This document shows positions 33,565 to 42,379 of a stretch of 64,000 bases of DNA, piece by piece. The notes below the pieces were generated by a model. It had not been told where the DNA came from, did not search any database, and saw only the letters and a list, made by a program, of their open reading frames with translations. How positions within the stretch are numbered: position 1 is the first letter of the stretch; the number at the start of each line of letters is the position of its first letter. The DNA is from Methylobacterium nodulans ORS 2060 (lineage in GTDB: Bacteria; Pseudomonadota; Alphaproteobacteria; Rhizobiales; Beijerinckiaceae), in the NCBI RefSeq assembly GCF_000022085.1, contig NC_011894.1:2879501-2943500 (forward strand), in the 5' to 3' direction. The translations under genes and the position numbers were made by a program.

Positions 33565-34826
33565 GCGCCGGGGAGGTCGGCACGGACGTGGAGATCCTGC
33601 GGCTTGGCGCCCGGGGCGACGGCATCGCGGCGGACGGGCTCCTGGTGGCGGGCGCCCTGCCGGGCGAGAGGGTGCGGGTGATCCCCGAGGCGGCGCGCGG
33701 CAGCCAGCGCCGGGCGCGTCTCGATGCGGTGCTGGAGCCCTCGCCCGACCGCATCGCGCCGTTCTGTCCCTATTTCGGCAGCTGCGGCGGCTGCGCCATC
33801 CAGCACCTCGCGCCGGAGCCCTACGGGGCCTGGAAGCGCGACCTCGTCGCGACCGCGCTCGCGCGGGCCGGGATCGAGGCTGCGGTTGCCTCGTTACGCG
33901 ACGCGCACGGGGCCGGCCGGCGCCGGGCGACCTTCCACGTCCGCCGGATCGAGGGGGCGGCCGAGGCCGGGTTCATGGCGGCGCGCAGCCACGCGCTGGT
34001 GGCGATCGACCATTGCCCGATCACCGAGCCCGCCCTGCACCGGGCTCCCGAGGTGGCGCGGCTTCTCGCCCGCCCGCTCGGCGGGGGCGGCAAGCCCCTC
34101 GACGTCCAGGCCACCGTCACCGAGGGCGGTCTCGACATCGATCTGCGCGGCCACGGCCCGGCCGATGGGCGAGCCCGGCAGGTCCTGGTCGCGCTCGCCG
34201 AGACCTGCGACCTCGCGCGCCTGTCGCTGCACGGCGAGGTGCTGGTGGAGCGCCGGCCGCCGGTGATCCGGGCCGGCCGCGCGGCCCTCGTGCCGCCGCC
34301 CGGCGGCTTCCTGCAGGCGACGCAGGCCGGCGAGGCGCTCCTCGGGGAACTCGTCGTCACGGCCATGGGCGGAGCCAAGCGCATCGCCGACCTGTTTTCG
34401 GGCGCCGGCGCCTTCTCGCTGCGCCTGGCCGAGGAGCGGGCCGTCCATGCGGTGGAGGGCGATGCCGCTTCCCTCGCCGCCCTCGACCGCGCCGCCCGCT
34501 TCACGCCGGGCCTGCGCTCCGTCACGACCGAACGCCGCGACCTCTTCCGCCGCCCGCTGCTCGCCCCCGAACTCGACCGCTTCGACGCGGTGGTGTTCGA
34601 CCCGCCGCGGGCCGGGGCCGAGGCGCAGGCGGCGCGGCTCGCCGAATCGAAGGTCCCGGTGGTGGTGGGCGTCTCCTGCGATGCCGGCAGCTTCGCGCGC
34701 GACGCGGCCCTGCTCCTGGCGGGTGGTTATCGGCTCGACGAGGTGGTGCCGATCGATCAGTTCCGCCACTCGCCGCATGTGGAACTCGTCGGCGTTTTTC
34801 GGCGGGAGGGGCGGCGCAAGCGGTAA
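33561..34826 (+). CDS. TrmA/RumA-family RNA m5U methyltransferase
   Basis: The 421-aa protein has a TRAM domain (about 1-60), an iron-sulfur cluster motif CPYFGSCGGC (about 72-81), the SAM motif DLFSGAGAFSL, DPPRAGAEA and the catalytic cysteine in GVSCDAGSFARD near residue 375. It methylates uracil at C5, most likely in 23S rRNA as in RlmC/RlmD. It is translationally coupled to tlyA, making a two-gene RNA modification operon. Confidence 0.9.
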   Translation: MSAGEVGTDVEILRLGARGDGIAADGLLVAGALPGERVRVIPEAARGSQRRARLDAVLEPSPDRIAPFCPYFGSCGGCAIQHLAPEPYGAWKRDLVATALARAGIEAAVASLRDAHGAGRRRATFHVRRIEGAAEAGFMAARSHALVAIDHCPITEPALHRAPEVARLLARPLGGGGKPLDVQATVTEGGLDIDLRGHGPADGRARQVLVALAETCDLARLSLHGEVLVERRPPVIRAGRAALVPPPGGFLQATQAGEALLGELVVTAMGGAKRIADLFSGAGAFSLRLAEERAVHAVEGDAASLAALDRAARFTPGLRSVTTERRDLFRRPLLAPELDRFDAVVFDPPRAGAEAQAARLAESKVPVVVGVSCDAGSFARDAALLLAGGYRLDEVVPIDQFRHSPHVELVGVFRREGRRKR

Positions 34827-34854
34827 GCGAGGGGGCAGCGCTCTTACCGATAGT

Positions 34855-35586
34855 TCAGAACAGGCTCCCTTGCGCCGGCGGGACCGTCGGCGGGGCCGGT
34901 GGCGGCGGTGCAACCGGCGCCGCCTCCCCGACCAGCAGGTCGGGATCGTCGTTGCGATGGTCGTTCACCCGCGGATTCGCGGGCGCGAGCGTCAGCCATC
35001 CCTCCGGACAGGGCCGGCACAGGCCGGCGGCCGCCCGCGCATCCACCTCCCGCAGGTCGAGCCAGCGGTCGACATTGGGGGGAGCCAGGATCGCAGGCAT
35101 GCGGTCGTGCAGGGCGGCGAGCAGGCCGTTCGCCCCGCAGGTGACGATGGCCGCCGTGTCGATCTCGGAGCCGTCCGGGCTGCTCCAGGTTTCCCAGAGG
35201 CCCGCCAGCGCCATCGGCCGCCCGTCGGCGCGGCGGATCAGGCAGGGCGCCGCCCCGCGCCCTCCCCCGCGCCGCCACTCGTAGAAGCCATCCGCAAGGA
35301 AGATGCAGCGCCGGTACCGCAGGGCATTGCGAAAACTCGGCTTCTCGGCGGCGGTCTCGATCCGCGCATTGATGACGAGCGGGAAATCGGCCGGATCCTT
35401 CACCCAGGCCGGCAGGAAGCCCCAGCGCATCAGCGCGAAGCGCCGCCGCCCGTGCTCGGCCGTCACCACGGGGACCGGCTGGGTCGGCGCGACGTTGTGG
35501 CGGGCCGGGAAATTCGGCTGCTCGGGGTAGCCGTAAGTCTCCCGGAAGACCTCCGGGGGCGAAAGGATCACGAACCGGCCGCACAT
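34855..35586 (-). CDS. SRAP/HMCES-family abasic-site-binding protein (YedK)
   Basis: This 243-aa protein begins with the invariant MCGRF whose Cys2 forms a thiazolidine with abasic DNA. It also has the partner residues: the asparagine in VINARIET, the glutamate in DGFYEWRR and the histidine in HDRMPAIL. It shields abasic sites in single-stranded DNA. It lies 10 bp behind corA on the same strand, suggesting co-transcription. The proline-rich last 25 residues are extra to the family core. Confidence 0.93.
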   Translation of the reverse strand: MCGRFVILSPPEVFRETYGYPEQPNFPARHNVAPTQPVPVVTAEHGRRRFALMRWGFLPAWVKDPADFPLVINARIETAAEKPSFRNALRYRRCIFLADGFYEWRRGGGRGAAPCLIRRADGRPMALAGLWETWSSPDGSEIDTAAIVTCGANGLLAALHDRMPAILAPPNVDRWLDLREVDARAAAGLCRPCPEGWLTLAPANPRVNDHRNDDPDLLVGEAAPVAPPPPAPPTVPPAQGSLF

Positions 35587-35596
35587 CGCGGGAGCC

Positions 35597-36592
35597 TCAC
35601 AGCCAGCGCTTCCACCGGAAGAACGCATAGGGCAGGATCGCCGCCACCACCATCATGACGATCGCCAGCGGATAGCCGTAGGGCCAGTCGAGCTCCGGCA
35701 TCGCCTTGAAGTTCATCCCGTACATCGAGGCGATCAGGGTCGGCGGCATGAACACCACGGCCATGACCGAGAACAGCTTGATGATGTTGTTCTGCTCCAG
35801 GTTGACGAGCCCGAGGGTGGCGTCGAGGAGGAACTGGATCTTGCCCGACAGGAAGGTGGCGTGCTCCTCCAGGGACTGGAGGTCGCGCAGCGTCGAGCGG
35901 ACCTCCTCGCGGATCTCGCGGGGCGCCTTGGTGGCCCGGTAGCTCGCCGAGAGCGAGAGCAGGATGCGCTCCATCGAGACGAGGCTCTCGCGCTGCTTCG
36001 ACAGAAGATCGTTGTGGCGGCCGAGCCCGCGCAGGGTCTTCTGCAGCTCGGCATTGCGCGCTCCCGGATCCGCATGATCGTCGAAGATCAGGCGGGAGAG
36101 CGTATCGATGCGCTCGCCCTGGAGCTGGAGCACGTCCGCGGCGCGGTCGATCACGGTCTCGATCAGCCCGGACAGGATCGCCTCGCCGCCCAGCATCACG
36201 CCCGCCGGCCGGGCGGCGCGCTGCACGAACATCCGGAAGGCCTGCGGATCCTCGTAGCGGACGGTGGCGAGGCGGTTGTCGCGCAGGATGAAGGTGACCC
36301 CGGTGAGCTTGGCGTCGTCCGTCTCGACCCGGCAGAGGAGGCGCCCGGTCATGTAGCGGGCGCCGTTCTCCACGTAGAGCAGTTCGGACGGTTCGATGTC
36401 CTGCATCTCCTCGCGGGTGGGGATGGAGATGCCCAGGAACGCCTCGACGCGCAGGTCCTCGTCGCGGCTCGGCTCGACGAGGTCGATCCAGAGGCAGTCG
36501 GGCGGGATCGGCTCGTGAGGGTCGAGGAGGCGCCGTTCGAGGAGAGGCTGACCGGTGCTGGCGCAGGCGTTCGGCTGGTGGACGAAGATCAA
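35597..36592 (-). CDS. corA: CorA-family magnesium/cobalt channel
   Basis: The 331-aa protein has a long cytoplasmic N-terminal domain, a stalk helix and two C-terminal membrane segments. The selectivity motif YGMNF lies between them, and the C terminus is basic (FRWKRWL). It should conduct Mg2+ inward through a pentamer. No ATG fits the family start; a TTG at 36592 gives MIFVHQPNA and is the best choice, 8 bp behind the SDR stop and without a clear ribosome site, so translation may be coupled to the upstream gene. Confidence 0.9.
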   Translation of the reverse strand: MIFVHQPNACASTGQPLLERRLLDPHEPIPPDCLWIDLVEPSRDEDLRVEAFLGISIPTREEMQDIEPSELLYVENGARYMTGRLLCRVETDDAKLTGVTFILRDNRLATVRYEDPQAFRMFVQRAARPAGVMLGGEAILSGLIETVIDRAADVLQLQGERIDTLSRLIFDDHADPGARNAELQKTLRGLGRHNDLLSKQRESLVSMERILLSLSASYRATKAPREIREEVRSTLRDLQSLEEHATFLSGKIQFLLDATLGLVNLEQNNIIKLFSVMAVVFMPPTLIASMYGMNFKAMPELDWPYGYPLAIVMMVVAAILPYAFFRWKRWL

Positions 36593-36600
36593 GGGCGGGC

Positions 36601-37455
36601 TCAGTCGAGGGCGTGGGGCGGAGGGAGGCTCGTATCCGGCACGAAGAAGTCGGGTGCAAGCGGCACGCCCGGTGTGACGCGGTAGTGTGAGAACTCCGTG
36701 ACGCCCTCTTCCGCCAGGAAGCTGTCGTCGATGAGGAAGCGGCCGCTGAAGGAGCGCGCGGGCTTCTGGAAGATCCGCCACGCGGCATCGGCCAGGATCT
36801 CGGGCGTGCGGCTCGCCTGCATGAGGGTGTCTCCCCCGAGCAGGTTCTTCACCGCCGCCGTCGCGATGGTGGTGCGCGGCCAGAGCGCGTTCACGGCGAT
36901 GCCCTTCGGACGCAGCTCCCCGGCAAGCCCGAGCACGCACAGCGACATGCCGAACTTCGCCATCGTGTAGGCGAGGTGCGGCGCGAACCACTTCTCCTGC
37001 AGGTCGAGAGGCGGTGAGAGCATCAGGATGTGCGGGTTCTCGGCCTTCTCCAGATGCGGAATCGCGTATTTCGAGACCATGTAGGTGCCGCGGGTGTTGA
37101 TCTGATGCATCAGATCGAAGCGCTTCATCTCGGTCGCGGGCGTGTTGGTGAGCGCGATGGCGCTCGCATTGTTGACCACGATGTCGAGCCCGCCGAAGCG
37201 CGCGGCGGTCGCGGCGATCGCCTCCTTCACCTGCGCCTCGTCGCGGACGTCGACGACGAGGGGCAGCGCCGTGCCGCCCGCCTGCTCGATCGCCGCGGCG
37301 GCGGTGTGGATGGTGCCGTCGAGCTTGGGGTGCGGCTCGGCGGTCTTCGCCGCGATGGCGACATTCGCGCCGTCGCGGGCGGCCCTGAGCCCGATGGCGA
37401 GGCCGATGCCCCGCGAGGCCCCGGTGATGAACAGCGTCTTGCCCTTGAGCGACAT
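36601..37455 (-). CDS. Short-chain dehydrogenase/reductase, HSDL2-like
   Basis: The 284-aa SDR has the nucleotide motif TGASRGIGLAIG, the NNAS motif and the active-site Tyr/Lys in AYTMAKFG. The family resemblance is to hydroxysteroid dehydrogenase-like 2 enzymes (long loop LSPPLDLQEKWF). The substrate is probably a hydroxyacyl or long-chain carbonyl compound. It is part of a minus-strand run with an acyl-CoA dehydrogenase and an enoyl-CoA hydratase. The ATG at 37455 follows a GGAGG site. Confidence 0.9.
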   Translation of the reverse strand: MSLKGKTLFITGASRGIGLAIGLRAARDGANVAIAAKTAEPHPKLDGTIHTAAAAIEQAGGTALPLVVDVRDEAQVKEAIAATAARFGGLDIVVNNASAIALTNTPATEMKRFDLMHQINTRGTYMVSKYAIPHLEKAENPHILMLSPPLDLQEKWFAPHLAYTMAKFGMSLCVLGLAGELRPKGIAVNALWPRTTIATAAVKNLLGGDTLMQASRTPEILADAAWRIFQKPARSFSGRFLIDDSFLAEEGVTEFSHYRVTPGVPLAPDFFVPDTSLPPPHALD

Positions 37456-37508
37456 GGAATCCTCCCGTTCTGGCCTGGCGGCGCCGCGGGTCGGGGGCAA
37501 AGCCCTCC

Positions 37509-38363
37509 TTAGGCGCCGATGCGGAACCGGTCCGGCCGGCTGCCGTCCTCGTCCGTGAAGCCGTAGGTGCGGGCGAGGTCGGCGACGTGGAGCGTGCGGC
37601 CGGCGCGCGCCGCCACACCGGGATCGCCCGCGAGGGCCGCGACGGCGCGGCCCGCATAGAGCGGCGTCTCGCCGGCCTCCTGCCCCAGCCCGGCATCGAT
37701 GGCGCGCTCGGTCCGCACCCGCCCGGGTGACAGGGCGAGCGCCGTCACGCCGCAGGGCGCGAGCTCCGCCGCCGTTGCCAGTGCGAGGCGGTTCGTCGTC
37801 GCCATGGCGAGGTCGTAGAAGACGTCGCCCAGATAGCCCTCCTGCGTGCCGAAGGAGACGAAGACGAGAAGGCCGCGCTTGGCCGAGACCATGGCGGGCG
37901 CCACGGCCCGGGCGAGGAGCAGCGCCGCGAAGGGACCGGATTGCAAAGCATGGCCGAGCGGCGTCGCGGCGCGGCGCCAGAACGGATCGCCCCAGGCGGC
38001 CCCGTCGGGGAAGCGGTCCCCGTCATAGCCCTCGTTGCCGCCCCAGACGCTCGACACCGCCACGTCGATGCGGCCGAAGCGGCGCAGCGCCCAGTGCACG
38101 AGCCCGTCGACTTCCTGCTCGCGGATGTGGTCGCAGAGATAGTGGACGCCGCGCCCTCCCATGAGATCGACCTCGCGGGCGGCGTCCTCCAGCACCTCCG
38201 GGCGCCCATCGGTGCGCGGGCCGCTCTCGCTGGAGCGGCCGGTGACGATCACGGTGGCGCCCGCCTCGCCGAGCGCCCGCGCGATGCCGCGCCCGACGCC
38301 CCGCGAGGCTCCCGCAACGAGGCAGACCTTGTCGGAGAGGTCCGGCACGCCCGCCGGCCTCAT
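37509..38363 (-). CDS. Short-chain dehydrogenase-like protein lacking the catalytic lysine
   Basis: This 284-aa protein has the cofactor motif VAGASRGVGRGIA and the SDR fold, resembling DHRS1-type proteins. The active-site region reads FVSFGTQ then YDLAMATTN, so the serine and tyrosine are present but the YxxxK lysine is methionine. That substitution usually abolishes or strongly changes dehydrogenase activity. Its start overlaps the stop of the enoyl-CoA hydratase (ATGA, 38360-38363), so it is translated with it. Confidence 0.85.
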   Translation of the reverse strand: MRPAGVPDLSDKVCLVAGASRGVGRGIARALGEAGATVIVTGRSSESGPRTDGRPEVLEDAAREVDLMGGRGVHYLCDHIREQEVDGLVHWALRRFGRIDVAVSSVWGGNEGYDGDRFPDGAAWGDPFWRRAATPLGHALQSGPFAALLLARAVAPAMVSAKRGLLVFVSFGTQEGYLGDVFYDLAMATTNRLALATAAELAPCGVTALALSPGRVRTERAIDAGLGQEAGETPLYAGRAVAALAGDPGVAARAGRTLHVADLARTYGFTDEDGSRPDRFRIGA

Positions 38364-39118
38364 GAGCGGGCCTTGTCCAGGAAGGCGCGGAAGGCTGCCT
38401 GCGCCTCCGGGGAGCGCAGGGCCGCATCGAAGGCCCTGGCCTCGGCCTCGATCGCGGCCTCGACGGCGGCGCGGTCGCCCCGGATCAGCGCGCGGGTGGC
38501 CGCCAGCGCCGCCCGCGGCTTCGCCGCGAGCTTGGCGGCCTGGGCGAGCGCGTGCTCGAGGAGCGTGTCGCCCGGCACCACCGCGTTGGCGAGGCCGAGC
38601 CGCACCGCCTCCTCGGCCCCGAAGGGTTCGGCGAGCATCAAGAGTTCCGTCGCCTTCACGGTGCCGACCCGGCGCGGCAGCAGGTAGCTGGAGGCCGCTT
38701 CCGGCACGAGACCGAGATCGACGAAGGGCATGCGGAACAGCGCCCGCGGCGTCGCATAGACGAGGTCGCAATGGAGCGTGAGCGTCGTGCCGATGCCCAC
38801 CGCGATCCCGTCGACCGCCGCCACCATCGGGGTGCGGGTGGCGCCGAGCTGCCGGATGAACCGGAGCGACGGCGCGCTGCCGAAGGATTCGTTCGCACGG
38901 GCGACGAAATCGGCGATGTCGTTGCCGGCCGAGAAGGCGCCCTCGACGCCTGCGAAGACCACGGCGCCGATCTCCGACCCTTCGGCGTCGGCGGCCAGCA
39001 GCGCCTCGCGCATGGCGTCGTACATGGCGCCCGTGAGGGCGTTCTTCTTCTCCGGCCGCGCCAGCCGGATGAGACACACCCCGCCCGCCTCGCGGGTGAT
39101 CCTGACATGCTCGGTCAT
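38360..39118 (-). CDS. Enoyl-CoA hydratase/isomerase family protein
   Basis: The 252-aa crotonase has the oxyanion-hole segments GAFSAGNDIADF and VDGIAVGIGTTL and a glutamate in VDLGLVPEAASS. The 'AGNDI' form is typical of family members that act as isomerases or on unusual acyl-CoAs; the reaction is not fixed by sequence alone. It has a GAAGGA ribosome site and is coupled to the SDR downstream. The acyl-CoA dehydrogenase gene lies 109 bp upstream. Confidence 0.88.
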   Translation of the reverse strand: MTEHVRITREAGGVCLIRLARPEKKNALTGAMYDAMREALLAADAEGSEIGAVVFAGVEGAFSAGNDIADFVARANESFGSAPSLRFIRQLGATRTPMVAAVDGIAVGIGTTLTLHCDLVYATPRALFRMPFVDLGLVPEAASSYLLPRRVGTVKATELLMLAEPFGAEEAVRLGLANAVVPGDTLLEHALAQAAKLAAKPRAALAATRALIRGDRAAVEAAIEAEARAFDAALRSPEAQAAFRAFLDKARS

Positions 39119-39187
39119 GGGGTATCCTTCATGGGTATCCTTGGGCCTCGTGACGGATCGTGACGCCGCTCGATCGGGCGCGGGGAG

Positions 39188-39211
39188 CCCCTCTCCTGCA
39201 CGGGAGAGGGG
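39188..39211 (-). terminator. Hairpin after the acyl-CoA dehydrogenase gene
   Basis: CCCCTCTCC and GGAGAGGGG form a 9-bp stem with a 6-nt loop, 17 bp behind the dehydrogenase stop. There is no T-run, so it may instead be an mRNA stabiliser or attenuator before the hydratase gene. Confidence 0.45.
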
Positions 39212-39227
39212 TTCCCGCGAGCGACCC

Positions 39228-41006
39228 TCAGCCCGCGAGCGCCAGCGGCGCATCCTGCAGGTAGCCGGCCCCGGCCGTGACCGTCTGCTCCAGGCCGCGG
39301 GCCGCCGTCGCGAGGTTCTCGGCGAAGAAGCGCGCCAGCGCGATCCGGGCCGGGTGGGCGGGATCCGTGTCACCGCCCGAGGCCGCCGCATGGGCGGCGA
39401 GCGCCGCCTGGGCAAGCGCCGCGCCACCCTGCGCGAGGCCGAACAGGCGCAGATACGGCGTCGCCCCGGCCAAAGCCTCCTCGGGCCGGTTCGAGCGCAG
39501 GGCCCGCAACAGGAAGCTCGTCGCCGTGTCGAGGCTCCCGATCGCCTCGCGCAGCCGCGGCGCCGTGAAGCCGAAGGCCGGGCTTGCCTCGCGCAGCACG
39601 CGCTCGGCGATGCCGCGCATGGCCGCGATCTGCCCCCGCACCACGGCGCCGTCCTGGAGCGGCAGCTTGCGGGTGACGAGGTCGATCGCCTGGATGCCGT
39701 TCGTGCCCTCGTAGATCGCCGCGATGCGCGCATCGCGCAGGTGCTGCGCCGCGCCGGTCTCCTCCACGTAGCCCATGCCCCCATGCACCTGGATGCCGAG
39801 CGACGCGACCTCGATGCCGATATCGGTCGAGAAGGCTTTCGCCACCGGGGTGAGCAGCGAGGCGCGGTCGAGGGCGGCGCGCCGCTCCGCCTCATCGGGT
39901 GCGCGGTGGGCGCGGTCGAGGGCCTCGGCCGTGAGATAGCAGATGCCCCGCGCGGCGCCGGTCATCGCCTTCATGGTGAGCAGCATCCGCTGCACGTCGG
40001 GATGCTCGATGATCGGGCTCATCCCGGAGGCCGCAGCGCCCGCCCGGCCCTGGCGCCGCTCGCGAGCGTAGGAGAGCGCCTGCTGATAGGCCCGCTCCGC
40101 GATGCCGACCCCCTGCAGGCCCACGCAGAGCCGGGCGTTGTTCATCATCGTGAACATGCAGGCGAGGCCGCGATTCGCCTCGCCCACGAGCCAGCCGACC
40201 GCGCCGCCCTTCTCGCCGTAGACCATCGTGCAGGTCGGCGAGCCATGGATGCCGAGCTTGTGCTCCAGGCCGGCGCAGCGCAGGTCGTTGCGGCTGCCGT
40301 CCGGCAGCACCTTCGGCACCACGAAGAGCGAGATGCCCTTGGTGCCGGCCGGGGCGCCCTCAATGCGGGCGAGCACGAGGTGGACGATGTTGTCGGTGAG
40401 GTCGTGCTCGCCCCAGGTGATGAAGATTTTTTCGCCGCGGATCCGGTAGCTGCCGTCGCCAGCCGGCTCGGCCCTGGTGCGCAGGCCGGAGAGGTCCGAG
40501 CCCGCCTGCGGCTCGGTCAGATTCATGGTCGCGGTCCACTCGCCCGAGACGAGCTTGGCGAGGTAGCGCTCGCGCAGGCTCTCCGAGCCATGCTTGGCCA
40601 GCGCCTCGACGCCGCCCGCCGTGAGAAGCGGGCCGAGCCCGAAGGACATGGAGGCGGCGTTCCACATCTCCACGCAAGGCGCGTTGAGGAGGAGCGGCAG
40701 GCCCTGGCCGCCATACTCCACCGGGCCTGGCAGGGCGTTCCAGCCCGCCTCGCTCCAGGTCCGATAGGCCTCGCGGAAGCCCGGCGGCATCGTCACCGTG
40801 CCGTCCTCGAGCACCGCGCCCTGCCGATCGCCGACCTGATTGAGCGGCGCGACCACGTCGCTCGCGAAGCGGCCGGCCTCCTCCAGGATCGCCTCGGCGA
40901 GGTCCGGTGTGAGATCGCCGTGCAGCCCCTCGGCGATCGCGCGGTCGAGCCCGGCCACGTGCCGGATCGTGAAGGCCATCTCGGCCACGGGTGCGCGAAA
41001 GCTCAT
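39228..41006 (-). CDS. Acyl-CoA dehydrogenase, DmdC-like long form
   Basis: This 592-aa FAD enzyme has the standard three ACAD domains, markers MNLTEPQAGSDLSGL and FITWGEHD, the catalytic glutamate region IYEGTNGIQAIDL and an extra C-terminal ACAD domain (about 470-590). This long form includes DmdC (3-methylmercaptopropionyl-CoA dehydrogenase) and other poorly defined members, so the substrate is open. The ATG at 41006 follows GGGAGGAA. It is the first gene of a minus-strand run ending at the SRAP gene. Confidence 0.9.
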   Translation of the reverse strand: MSFRAPVAEMAFTIRHVAGLDRAIAEGLHGDLTPDLAEAILEEAGRFASDVVAPLNQVGDRQGAVLEDGTVTMPPGFREAYRTWSEAGWNALPGPVEYGGQGLPLLLNAPCVEMWNAASMSFGLGPLLTAGGVEALAKHGSESLRERYLAKLVSGEWTATMNLTEPQAGSDLSGLRTRAEPAGDGSYRIRGEKIFITWGEHDLTDNIVHLVLARIEGAPAGTKGISLFVVPKVLPDGSRNDLRCAGLEHKLGIHGSPTCTMVYGEKGGAVGWLVGEANRGLACMFTMMNNARLCVGLQGVGIAERAYQQALSYARERRQGRAGAAASGMSPIIEHPDVQRMLLTMKAMTGAARGICYLTAEALDRAHRAPDEAERRAALDRASLLTPVAKAFSTDIGIEVASLGIQVHGGMGYVEETGAAQHLRDARIAAIYEGTNGIQAIDLVTRKLPLQDGAVVRGQIAAMRGIAERVLREASPAFGFTAPRLREAIGSLDTATSFLLRALRSNRPEEALAGATPYLRLFGLAQGGAALAQAALAAHAAASGGDTDPAHPARIALARFFAENLATAARGLEQTVTAGAGYLQDAPLALAG

Positions 41007-41086
41007 CACTGATTCCTCCCGGACAGCGTCGCCCGGGTGGCCGGGCCACAGCATGTCGTCATTTGACGCGAAGCCGTACCCGACGC

Positions 41087-41204
41087 TAGAGCCGCGATCC
41101 GACCCGACCGGGTCGGCCGACCGGGTCGGGTCACGGCTCTAAAAGTCTTGTTCCCACGCGCTCCCTTGCGCCGAACCGGCCTTCACTTCGGCGGGGAGCG
41201 CTCC
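41087..41204. repeat. Dispersed repeat family C, copy 2
   Basis: This is the inverse-orientation copy. TAGAGCCG (41087-41094) and CGGCTCTA (41134-41141) enclose a 32-nt near-perfect palindrome (41101-41132) built from GACCCGACC units. The 49-nt unit 41156-41204 follows. It lies between the acyl-CoA dehydrogenase and sua5 genes. Confidence 0.85.
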
Positions 41205-41237
41205 AGGGCCGCATTCATGCCGGAAGTTAGTTTACAT

Positions 41238-42224
41238 ATGAACCATATCGGGTCAACGGCGACGCGGCGGCTGACGCCCGATGCGGCCGGACTCGCGGAG
41301 GCGGCGCGGCTGCTGCGGGAGGGGCGCCTCGTCGCCTTCCCGACCGAGACCGTCTACGGGCTCGGCGGCGATGCGACGAACGGTGCGGCGGTGGCGGGGA
41401 TCTACGCCGCGAAGGAGCGCCCCCGCTTCAACCCGCTCATCGCGCACCTGCCGGATCTCGCGGCGGCGCGCCGCGAGGGCGCGTTCGGGCCGGAGGCCTT
41501 GCGCCTCGCCGAGACCTTCTGGCCGGGGCCGCTGACCCTGGTGGTGCCGCGCGCCGAGGACGCCTGTGTCTGCGACCTCGCCCTGGCGGGGCTCGACAGC
41601 GTGGCGCTGCGGGTGCCGGCCGCCCGGCTCGCGCGGGACTTGCTGAGGGCGGTCGGCCGTCCGGTCGCGGCCCCCTCGGCCAACCGTTCCGGCCGGGTCA
41701 GTCCGACCAATGCCGACCACGTGCTCGGCGATCTCGACGGACGCATCGCCGCGGTGCTGGACGGGGGGGCCTGCCCGGTCGGCGTGGAATCGACCATCGT
41801 CGCCTGCCTCGACGGCGACCCGCAGCTGCTGCGGCCGGGCGGCGTGCCGCGCGAGGCGATCGAGGCGGTCCTCGGGCGGCCGCTCCGCGCGCCGGGTGCG
41901 GCGGGCGAGGCGCCCGTCGCGCCGGGCCTGCTCGCCTCGCATTACGCCCCGCGGGCGGCGGTGCGGCTCGATGCGGCCGCCATCGGCGAGGACGAGGCGG
42001 CGCTGCTGTTCGGGGAGGCGCGGCCGGCGGGGCTCGCGCGGGCGCGCTTCATCCTGAACCTGAGCCCGAGCGGTGATCTCGCGGAAGCGGCGGCGAATCT
42101 CTTCTCGATGCTGCGCCGCCTCGATGCCTCGGGCGCGGCGACCATCGCGGTCATGCCGATCCCCCGGCATGGTCTCGGCGAGGCCATCGCGGACCGGCTC
42201 GCCCGCGCGGCGGCGCCGCGCTGA
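41238..42224 (+). CDS. tsaC: Threonylcarbamoyl-AMP synthase
   Basis: The 328-aa Sua5-type enzyme makes threonylcarbamoyl-AMP for tRNA t6A modification. It has a YrdC domain (about 10-205) with PTETVYGLGG, KERPRFNPL and SANRSGRVSPT, plus the C-terminal Sua5 domain (about 225-325). The ATG at 41238 lies in a short AT-rich stretch; upstream in-frame starts would read through repeat C and are unlikely. Two terminators follow it. Confidence 0.93.
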   Translation: MNHIGSTATRRLTPDAAGLAEAARLLREGRLVAFPTETVYGLGGDATNGAAVAGIYAAKERPRFNPLIAHLPDLAAARREGAFGPEALRLAETFWPGPLTLVVPRAEDACVCDLALAGLDSVALRVPAARLARDLLRAVGRPVAAPSANRSGRVSPTNADHVLGDLDGRIAAVLDGGACPVGVESTIVACLDGDPQLLRPGGVPREAIEAVLGRPLRAPGAAGEAPVAPGLLASHYAPRAAVRLDAAAIGEDEAALLFGEARPAGLARARFILNLSPSGDLAEAAANLFSMLRRLDASGAATIAVMPIPRHGLGEAIADRLARAAAPR

Positions 42225-42231
42225 CGCTTCG

Positions 42232-42274
42232 AAAAAAAATCAGAGGCCTGCCGGAACCGATCCGGCAACCTCTG
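42232..42274 (-). terminator. Intrinsic terminator of wrbA
   Basis: On the minus strand CAGAGG/CCTCTG and GCCGGA/TCCGGC stack into one stem (42241-42274), followed by eight T residues (42232-42239). This is the strongest classical terminator in the window. Confidence 0.8.
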
Positions 42275-42329
42275 CGTTGACGCACCACTGAAGGCCACTT
42301 CAAGCCCCCATCGGCCTTCCCCCTTCAAA

Positions 42330-42359
42330 AGGCCCGGAGCAATCCGGGCCTATTCTTTT
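42330..42359 (+). terminator. Intrinsic terminator of the Sua5-type gene
   Basis: AGGCCCGG and CCGGGCCT pair around a 6-nt loop, followed on plus by ATTCTTTT. AAAA also precedes the stem, so it may work in both directions. Confidence 0.75.
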
Positions 42360-42379
42360 GGCCGGTTCTTTTGGCGAGG

